From contig CM029118.1 of NCBI GenBank assembly GCA_016859345.1, positions 26,540,501-26,604,500 on the forward strand: a DNA stretch of 64,000 nt, in the 5' to 3' direction. This document shows positions 1 to 14,079 of this stretch, in pieces; the first letter of the stretch is position 1; the number at the start of each line of letters is the position of its first letter. The notes below the pieces were generated by a model. That model ran no database searches and had not been told where the DNA came from. It was given only the letters and a program-made list of their open reading frames with translations. Position numbers and translations under genes: made by a program. The DNA is from Istiophorus platypterus (Eukaryota; Chordata; Actinopteri; Istiophoriformes; Istiophoridae).

Positions 1-3000
1 CTCCATGTGGAGGTGGTGAGGGTTGGAGGGGGCTTAGAGGACAACATGGCTGGAGGAGATGAACCAGACAACAACCAAGACACTGAAATCCAGGATCGCA
101 AACTTGTATGCATGGTAAGACAGGGTAGATCATCAGAGGAGGGCATTACATTCAGACCTGGCTCAGTCAGTAGCTGAAAATCATTCCTGGAGCTTTATTT
201 TATACTTCAAGATATACTAAGTGTAATTAGTCTACTTTAACATAAAGATTCAGATTTTGCATTTAATTTTCAAAATAAATTACATGTTTAAAATGCTTAA
301 ATAGTTTTTTCCCTGGGTTTCCTCTACAGATTAAGATCCTGCAGGCCACGGGTCTTCCCCAGTACTTGTCCAATTTCGTATTCTGTCAGTACTCATTCTG
401 GGACCAGCCTGAGCCCATCATCGTGGCTCCTGAAGTCGACCCATCATCCTCTTCACCCAGCACCAAGGACCCACACTGCATGGTGGTGTTTGACAGTTGC
501 AAGGTGAACACTGTGATGGAAGGAGGAGAATCTTATAAGACTTAAGATTTATAACTAGAAATCTTAAAGCCTTTATTAATTATGTACGAGTTGTTGGGAA
601 AAACATTCTCTGCAAATATTTTTATAACAGGCGGGGAGCGGTCACCTTTGGGTTGTTGGTATGACACTGCTTTCTATGGTTACTGCAGGAACTGGCAGTA
701 TCAGTGACTGAGGATTTCATCGAGTACCTCACAGAAGGGGCAGTCGCCATTGAGGTTTATGGACACAGGCAGGCAGATGCAGGCAGGAACCCTGCCCTCT
801 GGGATCTCAGCATCATTCAGGCCAAGACACGCACACTACGAGACAGGTAGACACATACACGCTGACCTTTGACTTTTAGTGTGCCCTGCAAGTCTAGCTC
901 TCCAGTAACTTGTGAAAAACCAGTACTTTGTTATTTCCCAGATGTGTTGATGATGATGTGTTTGCAGATGGAGTGAGGTAACGCGTCGTCTGGAGCTGTG
1001 GATTCAAATCCTGGAGATAAATGAGAATGGAGACTTTGTCCCAGTAGAGGTGGTTCCTGCTAGAGATGTACGAACGGGGGGGATCTTCCAGCTTCGACAG
1101 GTAGGGATAAGCCATAACACAACCACGAAAGGAGATGACAGCAGGTGGAACTGGCCAACTTGGGCTGAAAAGCCACCTTCTAAATATTAGAATTATTTTT
1201 AAAATGATGTCATGTCTTCTATGCGTCTGTGTCCGGTTTCACATTCTCTCCCCCCTCATCTCTAGGGTCAGTCAAGGCGAATCCAGGTGGACGTGCGTTC
1301 AGTTCAGGACTCGGGCACCATGCCTCTGATAGCAGAGATACTGCTTGCAGTCTCAGTGGGCTGTGTGGAGATCAGAAACACTACAGCAGACGAGGAAGGA
1401 GACGAGATGGACAGTTATCAGGTAGTCCATTGTAATACATCTCTGTTCATAGTCAGTTTTCCTCTTTCTGTAAGTCTTAAATCCAGTTTGCAGCTGAATT
1501 GTCGCCCAAGATAATTAACTGGCTGGTTTGTTGGACAGGAAAGAGATCTGGAACGTTTGCGGCGTCAGTGGCTAGCCTCTCTCACCAAGAGACAGGAATA
1601 CCTCGACCAACACCTGCAGAGCCTGGTCAGCAAAGCAGGTAACATGCAAACACACATCAGTACACAAATACTGTACATTCAGAAACTCTCACCACACCCA
1701 AACAAACAGAAAATTACACTTACACATTTAAAAATCTGTATCATTGGCCTCTGTTCCTGTATCCCACAGGGTTACAGTGGTCTATAGCTTCCATGTGTCT
1801 TCAGAATTTGGCCATTTCGCTAGTTTTTAGTGTACGAGGATGAAGGTTGAATGTTTGAGCATTGTTGTGTGCACAGAAAAGACAGAGGATGACATGGAGA
1901 GGGAGGCTCAGCTGCTGGAGTGGCGCCTGACCCTTACAGAGGAGAGAAACGCAGTCATGGTGCCCTCTGCTGGCAGCGGTATTCCCGGAGCACCTGCTGA
2001 ATGGTAGGAATTATGGCAGGCTGGGTTTGTGTCTCTGATTCCCAGCCATCCATGTATGATAAATTTATTCAATGCTTCCTAGTGATTGTTCAAATGTTCA
2101 TCATTACTGTTCATCATCTGTTTGTGATGTCCGTTCACAGGGTTCCTCTGCCAGGCATGGAGACTCATATTCCTGTCCTCTTCCTGAACCTCAAACGTAC
2201 GTCAGTTCTTTGGGTGGAAAACCAGATTAATTCTGATCCATACACTGATTCAAAGCAGAAATATGTGACTTTTGTATTGTGAGCTTAATTTTGTAAGAAT
2301 ATACTCACCCCTTTTTCTTTAGGTTGAGTAATTTGTGCTTCATGGTATTTTTGGTTGTTGTTGTTATTCTTTTCTCCAGCGGATGACCTCAGCTCTCAAG
2401 ACCAGTTTGAGGTTCCTGAGGCTGGAGGTTGGGATGCCACCCTGAGTGGAGAAGATGAAGATGACTTCTTTGACCTGCAAATTGTCAAACACTACGATGG
2501 GGAGGTGAGGATGAACCCTCATTAAGTATTTTTCTGAGGAGCTCCTGGAGTCAGTTTGAGGAACAATTTCATTAACCAGTTGTGTTTGTCGACCCTACAG
2601 GTCAAAGCAGAGGCATCATGGGACTCCACCGTTCATGAATGTCCCCAGCTCAGTCGTGGGGGAACATGGCCCGACCAGCGGGTATACCTGACCGTCAGAG
2701 TGGTGGTTCAGCTCAGCCATCCTGCTGACATGCAGCTGGTCTTGAGGAAGAGAATCTGTGTCAACGTTAACCCTGGCCGCCAAGGGTTTGCCCACAACTT
2801 TCTCAGGAGGATGTCCACCCGCAGCACCATACCAGGTTGTGGGGTCACATTTGAGGTGGTCTCCAACATCCCTGGGGTAAGGAAATGAAAGTTGTCAGAA
2901 ATTCTGTGTTCAGCAGGATGGATCACTGAACACAAATCTCTCTGATGTTTTGTCCCATTAGGACGCCCCTGGATCGGAGGACAGGGAGATGCTGGCCCGG

Positions 3001-6000
3001 CTTGCTGCTAGCGCACACAACAGCCAGTCAGGTGACGATGAGGCGGCTATTGAGAAATACCTCCGAAGTGTCCTGAGTCTGGAGAACATCTTGACTCTGG
3101 ATAGACTCAGACAGGTAGATGCAGAAACTGGCAGAAATATAGACAGACAGTATCAGGAAGAAAGACACGATACATTACTGTAGTGCAATAGTCAAGCATA
3201 GAGTGTCATAGTATATATGTTTTAGCACAGACAGCAAGTTTGTCAAAATATTAAAGTTCTATATTTTCCCATATCTTGTGTGTGTTTGTTTTAGGAGGTG
3301 GCAGTAAAGGAGCAGCTGGCTAGCAGAGGGAGGAGCAACAGACGGAGCCTAAGTTCGCCCTCTGTTCACAGGGTATAATACAAATACAATACCAATATAT
3401 TATATATGTTTCATTGCAATATAATTATTCTCAATATATTCTCTGTCTGTCCATCTTCAGCTGTCCGGCAGTAGACAAGACTTGTCCACAACCTGCCTGC
3501 TTGATGATAAGGTAACTCACTTTTGGCTTTTTTGTTCATTTTTCAACATGTAGATAAAATGCTAGTAAACATAGAGTGTAATGTAGCTCAATACAGGTAT
3601 TTAGGCTCTGATGCCGTATTTCATTATTTTCAGACCAATGTCCTGTGTTCTTTCTGCCTGTCTACTTCCCAGGGTCGATGGGAGAGTCAGCAGGACATCT
3701 TTATGCCTTCTCAGTTTCACCGTACCCTCCCCCGCCCAGCCTCCTCCCCTTCCACCTACTCCACTTCCCCTTCTTCATCCCCTTCTCCCTTCGCTATGAG
3801 CCCCCCACAGAACCAGGAACCAGAGCCAGGTAAACCTCCTAGCTTTGTCCCCTCTACTTGTCCTCTCCTTTCCCTATAAGTGCCTTTTCACTGGCCTCTA
3901 CACTCCTCCCTCTTACTCTCCCTACCCTTCTTCTTTCATTCTCCTCTCTTCTTTTTTCACCTGGGTTTATTGATTTCTGATTACAATCTGATCTCAATAA
4001 TCCTTTAATTCTCCTCCTGCTCCTGTCCCCTCCTTCCCTCATCTCCTCCTCTTTCTGATGTTGCCATAACACCACATTTCACTACACCATCCCATGTTTC
4101 ATTGTTTACATTGAAAAATGCTGGGTCTCCACTCCACTCCACTGTTCTCATCATTATCAGCAAATGTGATGTGTAATATCTCTCCATCTACCTCCTTTTA
4201 TAGGCGTCATTTCTATCCATCTTTGCTTTCTGTAACCCAGTGTAAACTTCTTTCTCCTCTCTCCTTATATTCTTTACTTAAGCTTTCAATGTCTGATCCG
4301 ATCAATCTGAGTATTTTTCAGATACATAGATAATTCATACTGATTTCTTTTCCATGTCAGTCAGAATTCATGTTACTGTGACATGCTTTAGATTAATTCT
4401 GTTTAAAAATGAACAGAATTAATTGATTTTTGATTAATTTGTTTCATGTTCCAGTGATTAGAATGTTTTTAGAATATTCTCATTGAAATGGCTAAACCAT
4501 CTGTGCCAGCTGATGTTTTCTCCTGTCAGTCTATCACTGTGTTTGGGTTTTTGCCATTTCCAGGACTCGCTATCAACTTCCTGTCTTGATCTTCCACACC
4601 TCCTCTACCTCCTGCACCTCCTCTTGTTTCCTTGCTTCCTTCCTCTCTTCCACCTCCTCTTCCTTCTCTCTCTCGTCTCCCCACCCCCTCCCCCAGGTCG
4701 CTCAGGACTTGCTGCCTCTTATCTTTCAGTTAAGGCGCTGGTTCCTCAGATGCCCAAACTGCTCAAGTCTCTGTTTCCAGTGCGAGATGACAAGAAAGAG
4801 CTGAGACCGTCACCGCACAACCAGCAGGTCAGCAGAGATGGGGTGCATTTCCAGTTAAGTGAATGTACATGCATGCATGTGCTCATTTTTCCTTGTCCTG
4901 ACCTTGTCTGTTGTTAATCGGCAGCATGTGCCTCGCATCATGACATCATCAGGAGGGGACGACAACCGAGTCAAGACTGAGACGGTGAGACTGTGCCCCG
5001 TCCAGTAACTTTCAGCTAAAATTTGGTTTAGAACTTTCACTTTAGCAATATAGGATTTAGTTTCATGCCAAAGCAGTTCAGAAATCTGTGATATTTTGTT
5101 GTGTCTTTGTCAACTGATCAAATTATTTTTCTTGATAACCTTGATAACCACTGCTGTATATATATGAAGTAATTGTATACAGTTCACTTTTGTACATATT
5201 CAGAGCGAAGGCAAGGTCACATTAGTTCCATCTGTTCATACTTAGCAATTTAGTTGGAGACTTTCAAGAGAGAGATGTCAGAATCAAAGTAGAAAAGGTG
5301 GGCATGCCAGCTGTTAGTCTGCAAAAGTTTCATATTATCTTCGCTTGAGCTTCACAATGTATTTTTACACAGAATGAGGAATGTTGATTTTGTCTCCCAT
5401 CACTTACATCTAAATCACTCTAGGAAGGGAGGCCAGTAGGGAGAGAAGAGACGATGATTTAAAAAAAACAACAACCAAAGAACCCTTTTCAGTGGGCGTA
5501 TGGACACACGAGCATTATTTTATGACCCACTTGAAAAATACGAGTATCATGTAACCTCATTTTCATTCTGGAGTCTGATAACCATAAAAGTGTGATTCAT
5601 TTGTATTTCTGTTTACACATTGGTTCAAAGGGCAACTAGGAAAAAAAATAGCAGATGATGTAAAGGTATGGAAAAATAATGCATACACATTAAAAAAAAA
5701 ACATAGACTTAGTTGGCCATAAAGATGATTGTAGCATTTTTGGGGAAGTTGATTATTAGTGTTGATTTTTGTTTTGTTTTGTTTTGTTTTGTTTGCATGC
5801 TGTCGTCTGTTGCTCTTTTCCTCTGGCAACTGTTGGTTTCCTGTAGACTGCTATTCTGCAGCCCCCAACCAAAGACAGGCGGGCAGAGTTCCCAGAAGTC
5901 CCTCCTCTTCCTGTGCATGATCCGCATGACACCACCCCCCTCAGCCCCCTCAGCCAATCGTCAAGCGGCTACTTCTCTACTAGTGTTTCTACAGTTACCC

Positions 6001-6781
6001 TGTCTGACGTTCTCCAACCCTCCTCCTCGTCTTCCTCCCTCCTGGCTGCTGAGACTACGTTACCCACAAACCCCCAGCAGCAGGGCGCTGACAGGAATGA
6101 TGTTGTGACCTCTCCTTCTCAGTGTGGTGCCAAGATGGCCGTCATCACTCCAAACTCTTCAAACAGCTCAGCCGATCACAACAACGTCACAGCGGAAAAC
6201 TCCTTCTCCAAACAGAAGCTGGTAAATTCAGGAGGAGGAGGTGAAGGGTTTGAGCGGCTAGAGATCCTGGTTGATGAGGAAGAGCGTGGCCATGATGGCA
6301 TTCTGCCTGGTTGGCTGACAGAAGGGGCATATGTCACAGTGGGAGGCAATAAGTCGGGGACAGTGCGCTACGTGGGAATGACGCAGTTTGCTGATGGAGT
6401 GTGGGTGGGGGTGGAGCTGGACACTCCTGTAGGTAGGTACAAATGAAACGGGTCAGGTCAACCAAATTACACAAATAAATGACAACCTCGTCAAGCAACA
6501 GATATAAAAGAAAAACGACATAGTGCAGACGACCTCTGATTGGTGGTGGCGATCTTCACTGTTTTCTTCCTACAGGTAAGAATGATGGTTCAGTTGGAGG
6601 TCAACGGTATTTCCACTGTAAACCGGGTTACGGGGTGCTGGTTCGCCCAGACCGGCTGTCCTGTCGTGATCGGACCAGTCGTCGGACGGCGGAGTTTGCC
6701 CCTCCTGCCCATGTCCCCGTCCTGCGAGGGGAAGCTATTGTTGCCCGGAGGGGAGAGAACCGCAAGTCCTGGAGCAGTTGA
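1..6781 (+). CDS. kif13b: Kinesin-like protein KIF13B, C-terminal half (5' partial)
   Basis: This kinesin-3 motor carries cargo toward microtubule plus ends. The motor and FHA domains lie upstream of the window. I see 18 phase-consistent coding exons: 1-114, 330-503, 689-846, 968-1100, 1266-1421, 1539-1638, 1877-2003, 2141-2196, 2380-2504, 2601-2876, 2962-3114, 3295-3372, 3461-3511, 3673-3829, 4697-4827, 4925-4984, 5847-6432 and 6576-6781 (TGA at 6779). They encode about 946 residues; human KIF13B is about 1826. The first exons match the conserved KIF1/KIF13 tail (ILQATGLPQYLS, SFWDQPEP). Low-complexity Ser/Pro exons follow. The last two exons encode a CAP-Gly domain with an intact GKNDGSVGG signature. 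CAP-Gly separates KIF13B from KIF13A, which lacks it. No frameshift or internal stop was seen. Which teleost co-orthologue this is cannot be decided here. Confidence 0.93.
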
Positions 6782-7675
6782 GACAGAGAAACTAGGAGCT
6801 GGATGGGAGAGATGAACTCCACACAGCCCCCCCCTTCTTCCCCTCTTCTCCTCCTCCTCCCCTCTTCTCCCAGCTATGCAACAGGCTCACGCATCAGTAC
6901 TGACTTACTGCCTACCCTCCTATAGTAGGAAACTACACTCACAACATCCATTCACAGTTAATGGATGGAAACAGAATAAAGACATTGAAGAGACTATTCA
7001 GAATGAATGCAAGTAAGTTGATGAAAGACTATGCAGAGAATATAGAAGTCCATGAAAGGACTGTTTATCATGTGGGATGATAATGCTAAATTAATGGCAG
7101 TCAATGGGAACACTGCTGAGCGTGAATGGAAGCGGACCCTCTCATACTTGGAACATCAGAGGTCTGCAGGGGTTTTGATCCCAGGTCACATTTGCAAGTA
7201 TATTGAAAATTTGATGAAATTGTCATTTGGGGATATGGGGAGGCATTTTAGGCTGGAGTAAAAATCACTCTCAGTCTTTTATCTTTTGGGTCAAACCATG
7301 CCAGTCTTACTGTGACAGCAGGCTTCTGCTGCATTTTCACCTGTGATGTGTTTGCCACCCTGGTTATGATGTCTCTCCCTGGTAGTCCTGAGACTCTGCC
7401 CCAGTATATCCTACTCCGGCTGCCACTCCCCTGAACTATCGCCGTCTAGGCTGCAGACTGACACATTGACTCACTGTTTTAGACTCATCTCTCCCTTCTG
7501 GACTCTTTTTTTTTCTCTTGAAAATAGATTCTCCCAGAATGTGCCTTCAGCATGGCTTGGTTTGCATTTGTTTTTCTGTGTATTTAATTTCTTTTGGCTG
7601 TGTTTGTGATGAAGAGAATGCCTTGAGCTAAGTGTGAGGTGATCTCAGGGACTGTAGAGGGGAATGGCTAAGGAG

Positions 7676-7678
<3 letters not shown>

Positions 7679-7741
<63 letters not shown>
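7679..7741. repeat. (TG)n microsatellite, about 31 units
   Basis: An uninterrupted TG dinucleotide tract of about 63 bp in the presumed KIF13B 3' UTR. If transcribed as part of the UTR it would be a GU-rich run of the kind bound by TDP-43 or CELF proteins; that role is inference. Confidence 0.95.
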
Positions 7742-7743
<2 letters not shown>

Positions 7744-8640
7744 CTGTAAATTTTGTACAGTGTTGACCTGTGTGCACAAGTGCATATTGTTGTAGTCGTG
7801 TTGGTGTTAAAGATTAGATGTGTAGCGCAGGAAAAGTGTGTCCTCATTGGACAAAGCCACTATGGGAGCAAGTTTTTCATATTTGGAGGCTTTAAAAGTC
7901 AATTTTGCACTGGATTGGTGGATAGGAAGCTTCTGTATGTAAGCAGAACATTTCTGTGGAGACGATGCAGCAAGGGGAAGTAGATGACATGTTAACAGAC
8001 TCCTAGAGACTGTTGTAATGTGGAGATGTGTGAGAATTTTCTCCATCTGACTGGACTCTCTGGACATCTGTTTTTGACAGCAAGTTCCCTGGTCGTCCTC
8101 TGTAAGTGACTGATGGCATTCTGACACCAGGAAAGTAGTAGTTTGGTTTTGTGTTGGTGGGAAAAAAGCATGTGTATGTGTAGAGGAAAAGAAAGTGAGG
8201 TGAACAGGCAGATATCCCCCTGGGACTTTCATGCTTGGGAAAAGAATCAATTTACTTCTATGCATTTGATCTGTTTTGAAAGAATTTTAGATTTATCTTC
8301 AAGTTCTCAATAACTGACTTAACTGGGAGAATGAGCTACAAGTACGTTTCGGGAAAGTATTAAACACAGACAGAGTTTGGAGTGATTGAAGATTCCTGAA
8401 ACGTCTGTTGAAGAAAATGAAGACGATGTAACAGATTTTGGGATTTTTTTTTAAATGAGTTTTTTTCTTTTATCAAACATTCCAGAGGAACTTTAGCATT
8501 TTGTACTGACCCTATTTCTGTGTATTAATTTATGGAGAAGCAATGGCAGTACACCAGAGCACTGTTTCATACTTTGCATATGCCATAAATTCATGAAGAA
8601 TGTAAACAGAAAACACATCTGCTTCTAATACTTTTCCATA

Positions 8641-8830
8641 AGTTAAAGGGACACTGCACCAATTTTTCACAAGCAGTTCAGTTTACTTTTCATAGCAGTT
8701 CTATAATGTCCTCTGTGGTTCTGGAGGAGCTTTGTCAAGTCTGAGAAAATAACCCTGATGGTTTCATCAGAGGCGCTAAATGAAGACTACGCATTTATAA
8801 AAGGAAGCCTGTGTTACAAACTGGTATTCG
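8641..8830. repeat. Possible dispersed percomorph repeat fragment
   Basis: The segment begins with an AAAGGGACACT motif. It continues with text (TTTACTTTTCATAGCAG, AAAATAACCCTGATGG) that I associate with a repeat common in percomorph genomes. No terminal repeats or target-site duplication could be seen. The call rests on recall of the consensus. Confidence 0.3.
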
Positions 8831-10129
8831 CCTGGTAGGGAGGGTCTGATGAAAGAGTTACATTTTGGGAGATCTAGGTTTTGGCATTAATGCTCCTTGA
8901 CTCACATTAGAACTAAAATTCAGGATCATCTTGAGCGCTGTTGCTCGGATTTTGACGATTCTTTGATCAATCTCTCACTTGCAAGTTTCCTAACTTTTTG
9001 GAATCACTATACTAAATCACCAGAGACTATGGTGAGTGTAAAGCGTTTTGGTTTGAGTCCTCTGGAGTCTCACCAGGTGAGCAATAAGCATGTGCTGACA
9101 GGTTGATTTAAGGGTGACAAATAGATATTTCAACATTATCTGGGATCCTTTTCTCCTTTACAGCAGCCAGGCTAGTTATTGTAATGATGACATAACTGAC
9201 AAGTTACTCGTCGACCGAGCCAGGTTTTGTCATCACAGGCTGTTTCTATGGTAATATTTAATTTTGTATACAAAAGAATCTGTAATGATTTCTCATGTCA
9301 GTGAAAAAAGATTCACATAAAAACATTATATGGGATACTGTATGTGCTTGTAAGGCGCTCAGTATGTCCATACACTATCATCTTAACGGATACAATGTTT
9401 AGTTTTTTGTTTTTTTCTTTAATCTTTCCTGTATATCATGCGTTTCTTAATTCAAGAAGCGTGATTTTACTATTTATATTGAAATGCTTGTACACATGCC
9501 TTTATCGCATGAAAATTGATAAAAGCCTTTTTATTTTAATAAATCTTGCACAAATGTAAACATGAAAATTGCTGCTATTAGCATTGTAAATTTACCTGTA
9601 CATGGAACAACTGATTTATCTAACACTCTCTCTATCTTACTGTATTACTAGATTGGACTTTTGGGGGTTTTTGTTTTTGTTTATTAAATCCCAGATATAG
9701 AGAAAAATGTCAGTGCTTTGGTTCAGTGTCCAATATATTTTTGAACATTTTGAAAATGAGGCACTTTGTAACATGAGCCTTGAAAAAGAGATGGTTAGAA
9801 CATTCTCTATATGAAAAATCACCATGGTGTTGATTTTGAAAGAGGAAACTAAATTAGGTGCATTGAAGCTGAGATATGAGACGAGGACACAGTATATCAC
9901 CTTTATCTAGTTATATTATCTGTGTACTTATTACTGGCCTTAAAGCCCAGGACCCTGGAGTTCTCTTATTGGTTGGTTGGTTACTATAGGTGGCTGTCCA
10001 GTATGTTATTGGTCAGCAGGTTGTGAAGTGGTACATAGGTTAGACTCTTGTTGGTTCTGTTTTTTAAATTATATTGTGGTTCGTAAGAGTTATGTGGTAA
10101 TGAAGGAAGGGAGTTAAGTTTTCTCAAGT

Positions 10130-10131
<2 letters not shown>

Positions 10132-10162
<31 letters not shown>
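10132..10162. repeat. (TG)n microsatellite, about 15 units
   Basis: A perfect TG run that passes directly into a short GA run (10163-10171). Confidence 0.9.
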
Positions 10163-10171
<9 letters not shown>

Positions 10172-12679
10172 TGAGTGAGAATGTGGGGTGGACCTGGCTT
10201 TGATTCAGCTGTGTCAGCGAGTCCCTGCCAAGATGGGAAACCACCACCAGCTTCCACTTTACCTTGGATCCTTGGGCTTTGTAGCAGGGAGTGACAGACC
10301 CTCACCCTTGCTGCTCCATCCTCTGTGGCTGGTGGTCTTCCCCGTCCTGGTCTCTGCTCGGAGACACTGTTTTTTGGGGTTTGAGATCACTTCAGGCTTC
10401 TGGATGTTCCTTTATGTTACTGTGCCTCAGAAACCATGAGACAATGTATCTTCCACACACTGTTTTTCATACCAGTGCTTCGATTCATTTGCACAAACAT
10501 CTCCAGAGTTCATATCTGGAACACTTGTATATGTAGGAAGAAAATACAACCAGATGTTTTTTTGTTTGTTTTTAATGATTCAGTGTTCTCAAGTTATCTG
10601 TTCTTTAAACTTTACTAATTTTTCTGCTTTCACTTCAAGATTTTAGGTTTTTGGAGCAATACTCTTCAGCTGTATTCCTTCATTCACTGCTCACCTGCCT
10701 TTCAAGTAAAAAGATGGAAAATGGTCATATTGTGAGAATAGTATTTTACATGACAGCAGAGCTAATCTCAAATGTAGGGGTTAGATATATAACAACAAAA
10801 ACACGTCTTTTCTTCTAGCACACCCCTACTATTACTCTCCTCAAACTTTGCAGCATCATATAGAGAATGAGTTTGTTCACCGACATTGGATAGAAGAAGT
10901 GTAGCTTGCTGGCTGCGTGTTGCACATGATCCACTGAGCAACAAGAGCGGTTGCAGTAATCAACTGTTTAGAAGAGCGAGGGAGAGATAATTAGCATTAG
11001 TAATAACTGGTTTGAATGGACTCAGTGGTGTCCATCGCTGCCACTGTAGAGATTAGAGCAAAGCTGTCAGCAGTATCATTTATGTAACTGTATCAAACAT
11101 CAGAACCGCGTGTGCTTCTCATTTCACTGACGTGATTTGTGTCATTGAGCATATTCACACCATATATTGATCTATACGAGTTCTCAACCCCACACAAAGT
11201 TTCTCCTGTTCCTTACTGTTTGATTCTTGGTGGCTTCTCAACTTAAGTGCTTCGGTTTTGCTCAGATTTGGTCCCATGTCTCGGTTGCATTCGCCCCCTG
11301 TTGCGTTTCCTGCAGCTGTGTGCTAACTGTGGGACCAGCGGTCTGGAGCATCATGTCCTGTCCCTGCCTTAACGTGGCCTTCAAACTGGAGCCAGACTGG
11401 GTTTAGCAGGAATAATCCCAGCTCTCTAACTAAACATGCTGTGCTCTAAACTCTCAGTGTACTGTGCTATTTAAGAGTGTCACTCCACTAGCATTAAAAA
11501 AACCCATTCTGGTTTCCTATGAAAAAGGATATTAAAATGCTCCAGTTTCAAAATAGTTCATCAAGTAGCTGTGAACCATTTGTCAGGAGAGCCGTGAGGA
11601 TTTGTTACTCGTTTTAACTAGAAGGAAGGCCCTTGTGTCGCCCCCTGGTGGCTCCTGTCAAACCTCAATCATTCCACACATGAAACGATAAGTCAGTCAG
11701 TGGAAGTGCTACCTACCACTGCCCCATAGCAGCGTGCCTGACAGCCTCTGTCTATCTTGGCTCAGATCAGATCTTGAAAACCTTCTTAAGAGCAGTTTTT
11801 TTGGATTCGTGTTGGACAATAACTAATGTTCCTGCCCTTGGTAGTGAGTTTTCACCTTGTTACTACCTCTGTCCCTGGTCTTGGTTGTCCAGAGTGTTCT
11901 GCCAACTTCTTTCCTGAGGCCTTTTAACTGAAAAAGAGTTGTACCTGCTTCACAGATGAACCGGCTGCATCCAGTTCACTTTCTGTTTTCTAATATTAGA
12001 ATAAACTACGCAAACAAGCAATATGTGGCTGTTAGGTGACGCAACACAGCCTCCCTGCAGGTGCACAGCAGTTTTGGGGTTTTTTTGTTGTTTTTTTTTT
12101 TTTTGTTGTTGTTGTTTTTGGCTATGAAAAGTGGGTCTTCTTTTCCAGGAAAATTCAGATACAGCTGCTGCTCTTGGTGCATTTTAAACTCAGTTGGTAT
12201 CAATATTCCTCTGTGGTACCTGCAGCCATAATGAGCTGTGTTGTTTAATAATGGAAAGCTTAATCGGAGCTGAAGGAGAGGGTTTGGTGCTTGATGAGTC
12301 AGGGAGTTTAGTAAAACCATGTTATTCCTGCAAAAAAAAAAAAAATCAAAAAAAAAATCTTGTAACCTACACACATTCAACTGAAGAAAATTTGAATCAT
12401 CAAACATGGTTTTAATGTGGCCTTGGCCAGGTCAACAGTATTATCTCGATCATCCTAACTAATCATTATCAATCATTGCTACTGTTGATTCTGTGGAGTG
12501 GGTTTGTCTTGATGTGTTATTTGTATGTGTGAGTGCACCATCAGAGTGGTTGTTTTGTGTATGTATGTGTGTATATATGCGCATATTAAGACTTAAAAAA
12601 AAAAAAAAGAAAAATCTGAGCACAAGTTTGGGTTTTATTAATTTAATTGTTTTATGTAATTCTATGCTGCAATCCAAAG

Positions 12680-12759
12680 AATAAACATGTATTATAATAC
12701 ATTCATAATTTTCATTTTTTTTTATCATCTGGACAGTAATCTGGTAAGAAAAAAATAAA
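12680..12759 (+). terminator. Candidate distal polyadenylation signals (+ strand)
   Basis: Two AATAAA hexamers (12680-12685 and 12754-12759) lie 74 bp apart. They could end a long KIF13B transcript. Isolated hexamers are common in AT-rich DNA, so this is weak evidence. Confidence 0.25.
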
Positions 12760-14079
12760 GAAGATTAACAAGGATTTGTTCTTTTATTTGTACCAAGCTG
12801 ATGTTTAAAGAAATGTGCCTTGTTGTGGGGACCGATGCAGTCCTATGACTGATGTCCACCACTTAGACTTTAGCAGGAGCTGACAAATGAAGAACTCGCC
12901 GCAGCTCTGAGGGTAAGTAAAACCGAAAATGAGCTGTTAGGGTCACTTGTCTGTAAACAAACCTGACGGTATTAAACTTAAAATCATTACTTCCTTGTAT
13001 AACATTTCCAACTCAAGAGTTCACTTTGTAGGTTTTTGCAGTTTTTCAACCATGTCACATGGGTTCTTCATCAGCAGATGAAGTTTGCTCGGCCGTCATG
13101 AAGATAGATTTGTTTGCAAGCTTCTCACTTTTTCCAGCCGTCATCTGGCAAATTCCGTCCTCTGATGAAGACTGTGTGATACGACTGAAAACTCAAAAAA
13201 GCTAGTAAGTGGTATTTGAGTTGGGAGTTTTTTGTCCAGTTGCAGTCTGTTCTTAGAATGCAAGATAACTACAGACCACTTGTAGGGCTGTATTACTAAC
13301 AGAGTAATAGTTTTAAAGTCTTTAATTTTTGCAGGCCCATGAGACTTGTTTTCCAAATCAGCTTTTTACTTTGAGCAAAGAAGTTTTACAAGAACACAAA
13401 AAATCTGCAGATGTTCAGACAGTCGTGGTTATTTCACAGGACAGATGTCTATTTGTTTTTGTCTCTGCTTCTTTCACTGGATTAGTGGGAAAGAGGTGGA
13501 GTCACATTTTGACGCACCAAACTAGATTTAACAATTTTTGCGTCTAAATCTGATGAGAGTAGGTCGCAGGATTTTCTGTGCATTAAATCTGATCAAACAT
13601 GGTCCTGAGGAGGCAGATAAGTGAAGGTTCTGACTGTTAACGCTTTAAAGGTTGTTTATTTTCTAGATTGCTTATTTAGCTGTGAATACTTAATATTCCA
13701 GAAAGAAAAACACCTCTGATCTGAACTCAGGTTTAACAGCTGATGGACACAGAGTGAAACCTGCTCAATCCTCCGGCAGCTCTAATACAAAGCTACACTG
13801 TCTAATTTTCAGAGCCTCCCATCAATCGTGGTGTCTTCTCTTGGGGTATCGAGTGCAGAAGGAACGTCCATAATGTAATTATTCTATGTTAAAAGACCTG
13901 CTGGATTAGAGTTTTGTTTCAAAAATATCATACATTTTCATTAGCATATCAGATACTTTACCTTCACTTCAAACATTTACTGTACAGTATGATCTCACAA
14001 GGAAAAGAAATTCCCAACCCTCACTGAACACACAGCATGAACAGAATAAACCAAGACACACTGTGGACTCCAATCGGTT

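Larger units (their letters stand above)
6782..9560 (+). other. Probable 3' UTR of KIF13B
   Basis: This stretch follows the KIF13B stop codon and has no credible coding exon on either strand. A canonical AATAAA lies at 9538-9543, so the stretch is a plausible 3' UTR of about 2.8 kb. It contains a long TG microsatellite and a probable dispersed repeat near 8.64-8.83 kb. Later AATAAA motifs (12000-12005, 12680-12685, 12754-12759) could serve a longer transcript. The true 3' end cannot be fixed without transcripts. Confidence 0.45.
9561..14065. other. Non-coding stretch between KIF13B and HMBOX1
   Basis: No coding exon with homology or splice support was found on either strand. Contents: a short TG tract (10132-10162), T-rich and A-rich runs around 12.07-12.11 and 12.33-12.36 kb, plus-strand AATAAA motifs (12000, 12680, 12754), and unassigned repeat-like text near 13.05-13.2 kb. 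Part of it may be distal KIF13B 3' UTR. Confidence 0.5.

Noticed and set aside
3523..3879. 118-codon frame spanning the KIF13B Ser/Pro exon
   Set aside because: Only 3673-3829 is supported as an exon by phase and splice sites; the upstream and downstream parts are intron.
7807..8265. 152-codon minus-strand frame in the KIF13B 3' region
   Set aside because: It is antisense to the presumed 3' UTR, has no domain or homologue I recognise, and no splice or promoter evidence.
10114..10305. Open frames rich in His-Thr or Val-Cys across TG/CA tracts (also 24.0, 35.1 and 37.4 kb)
   Set aside because: These are translations of dinucleotide microsatellites.
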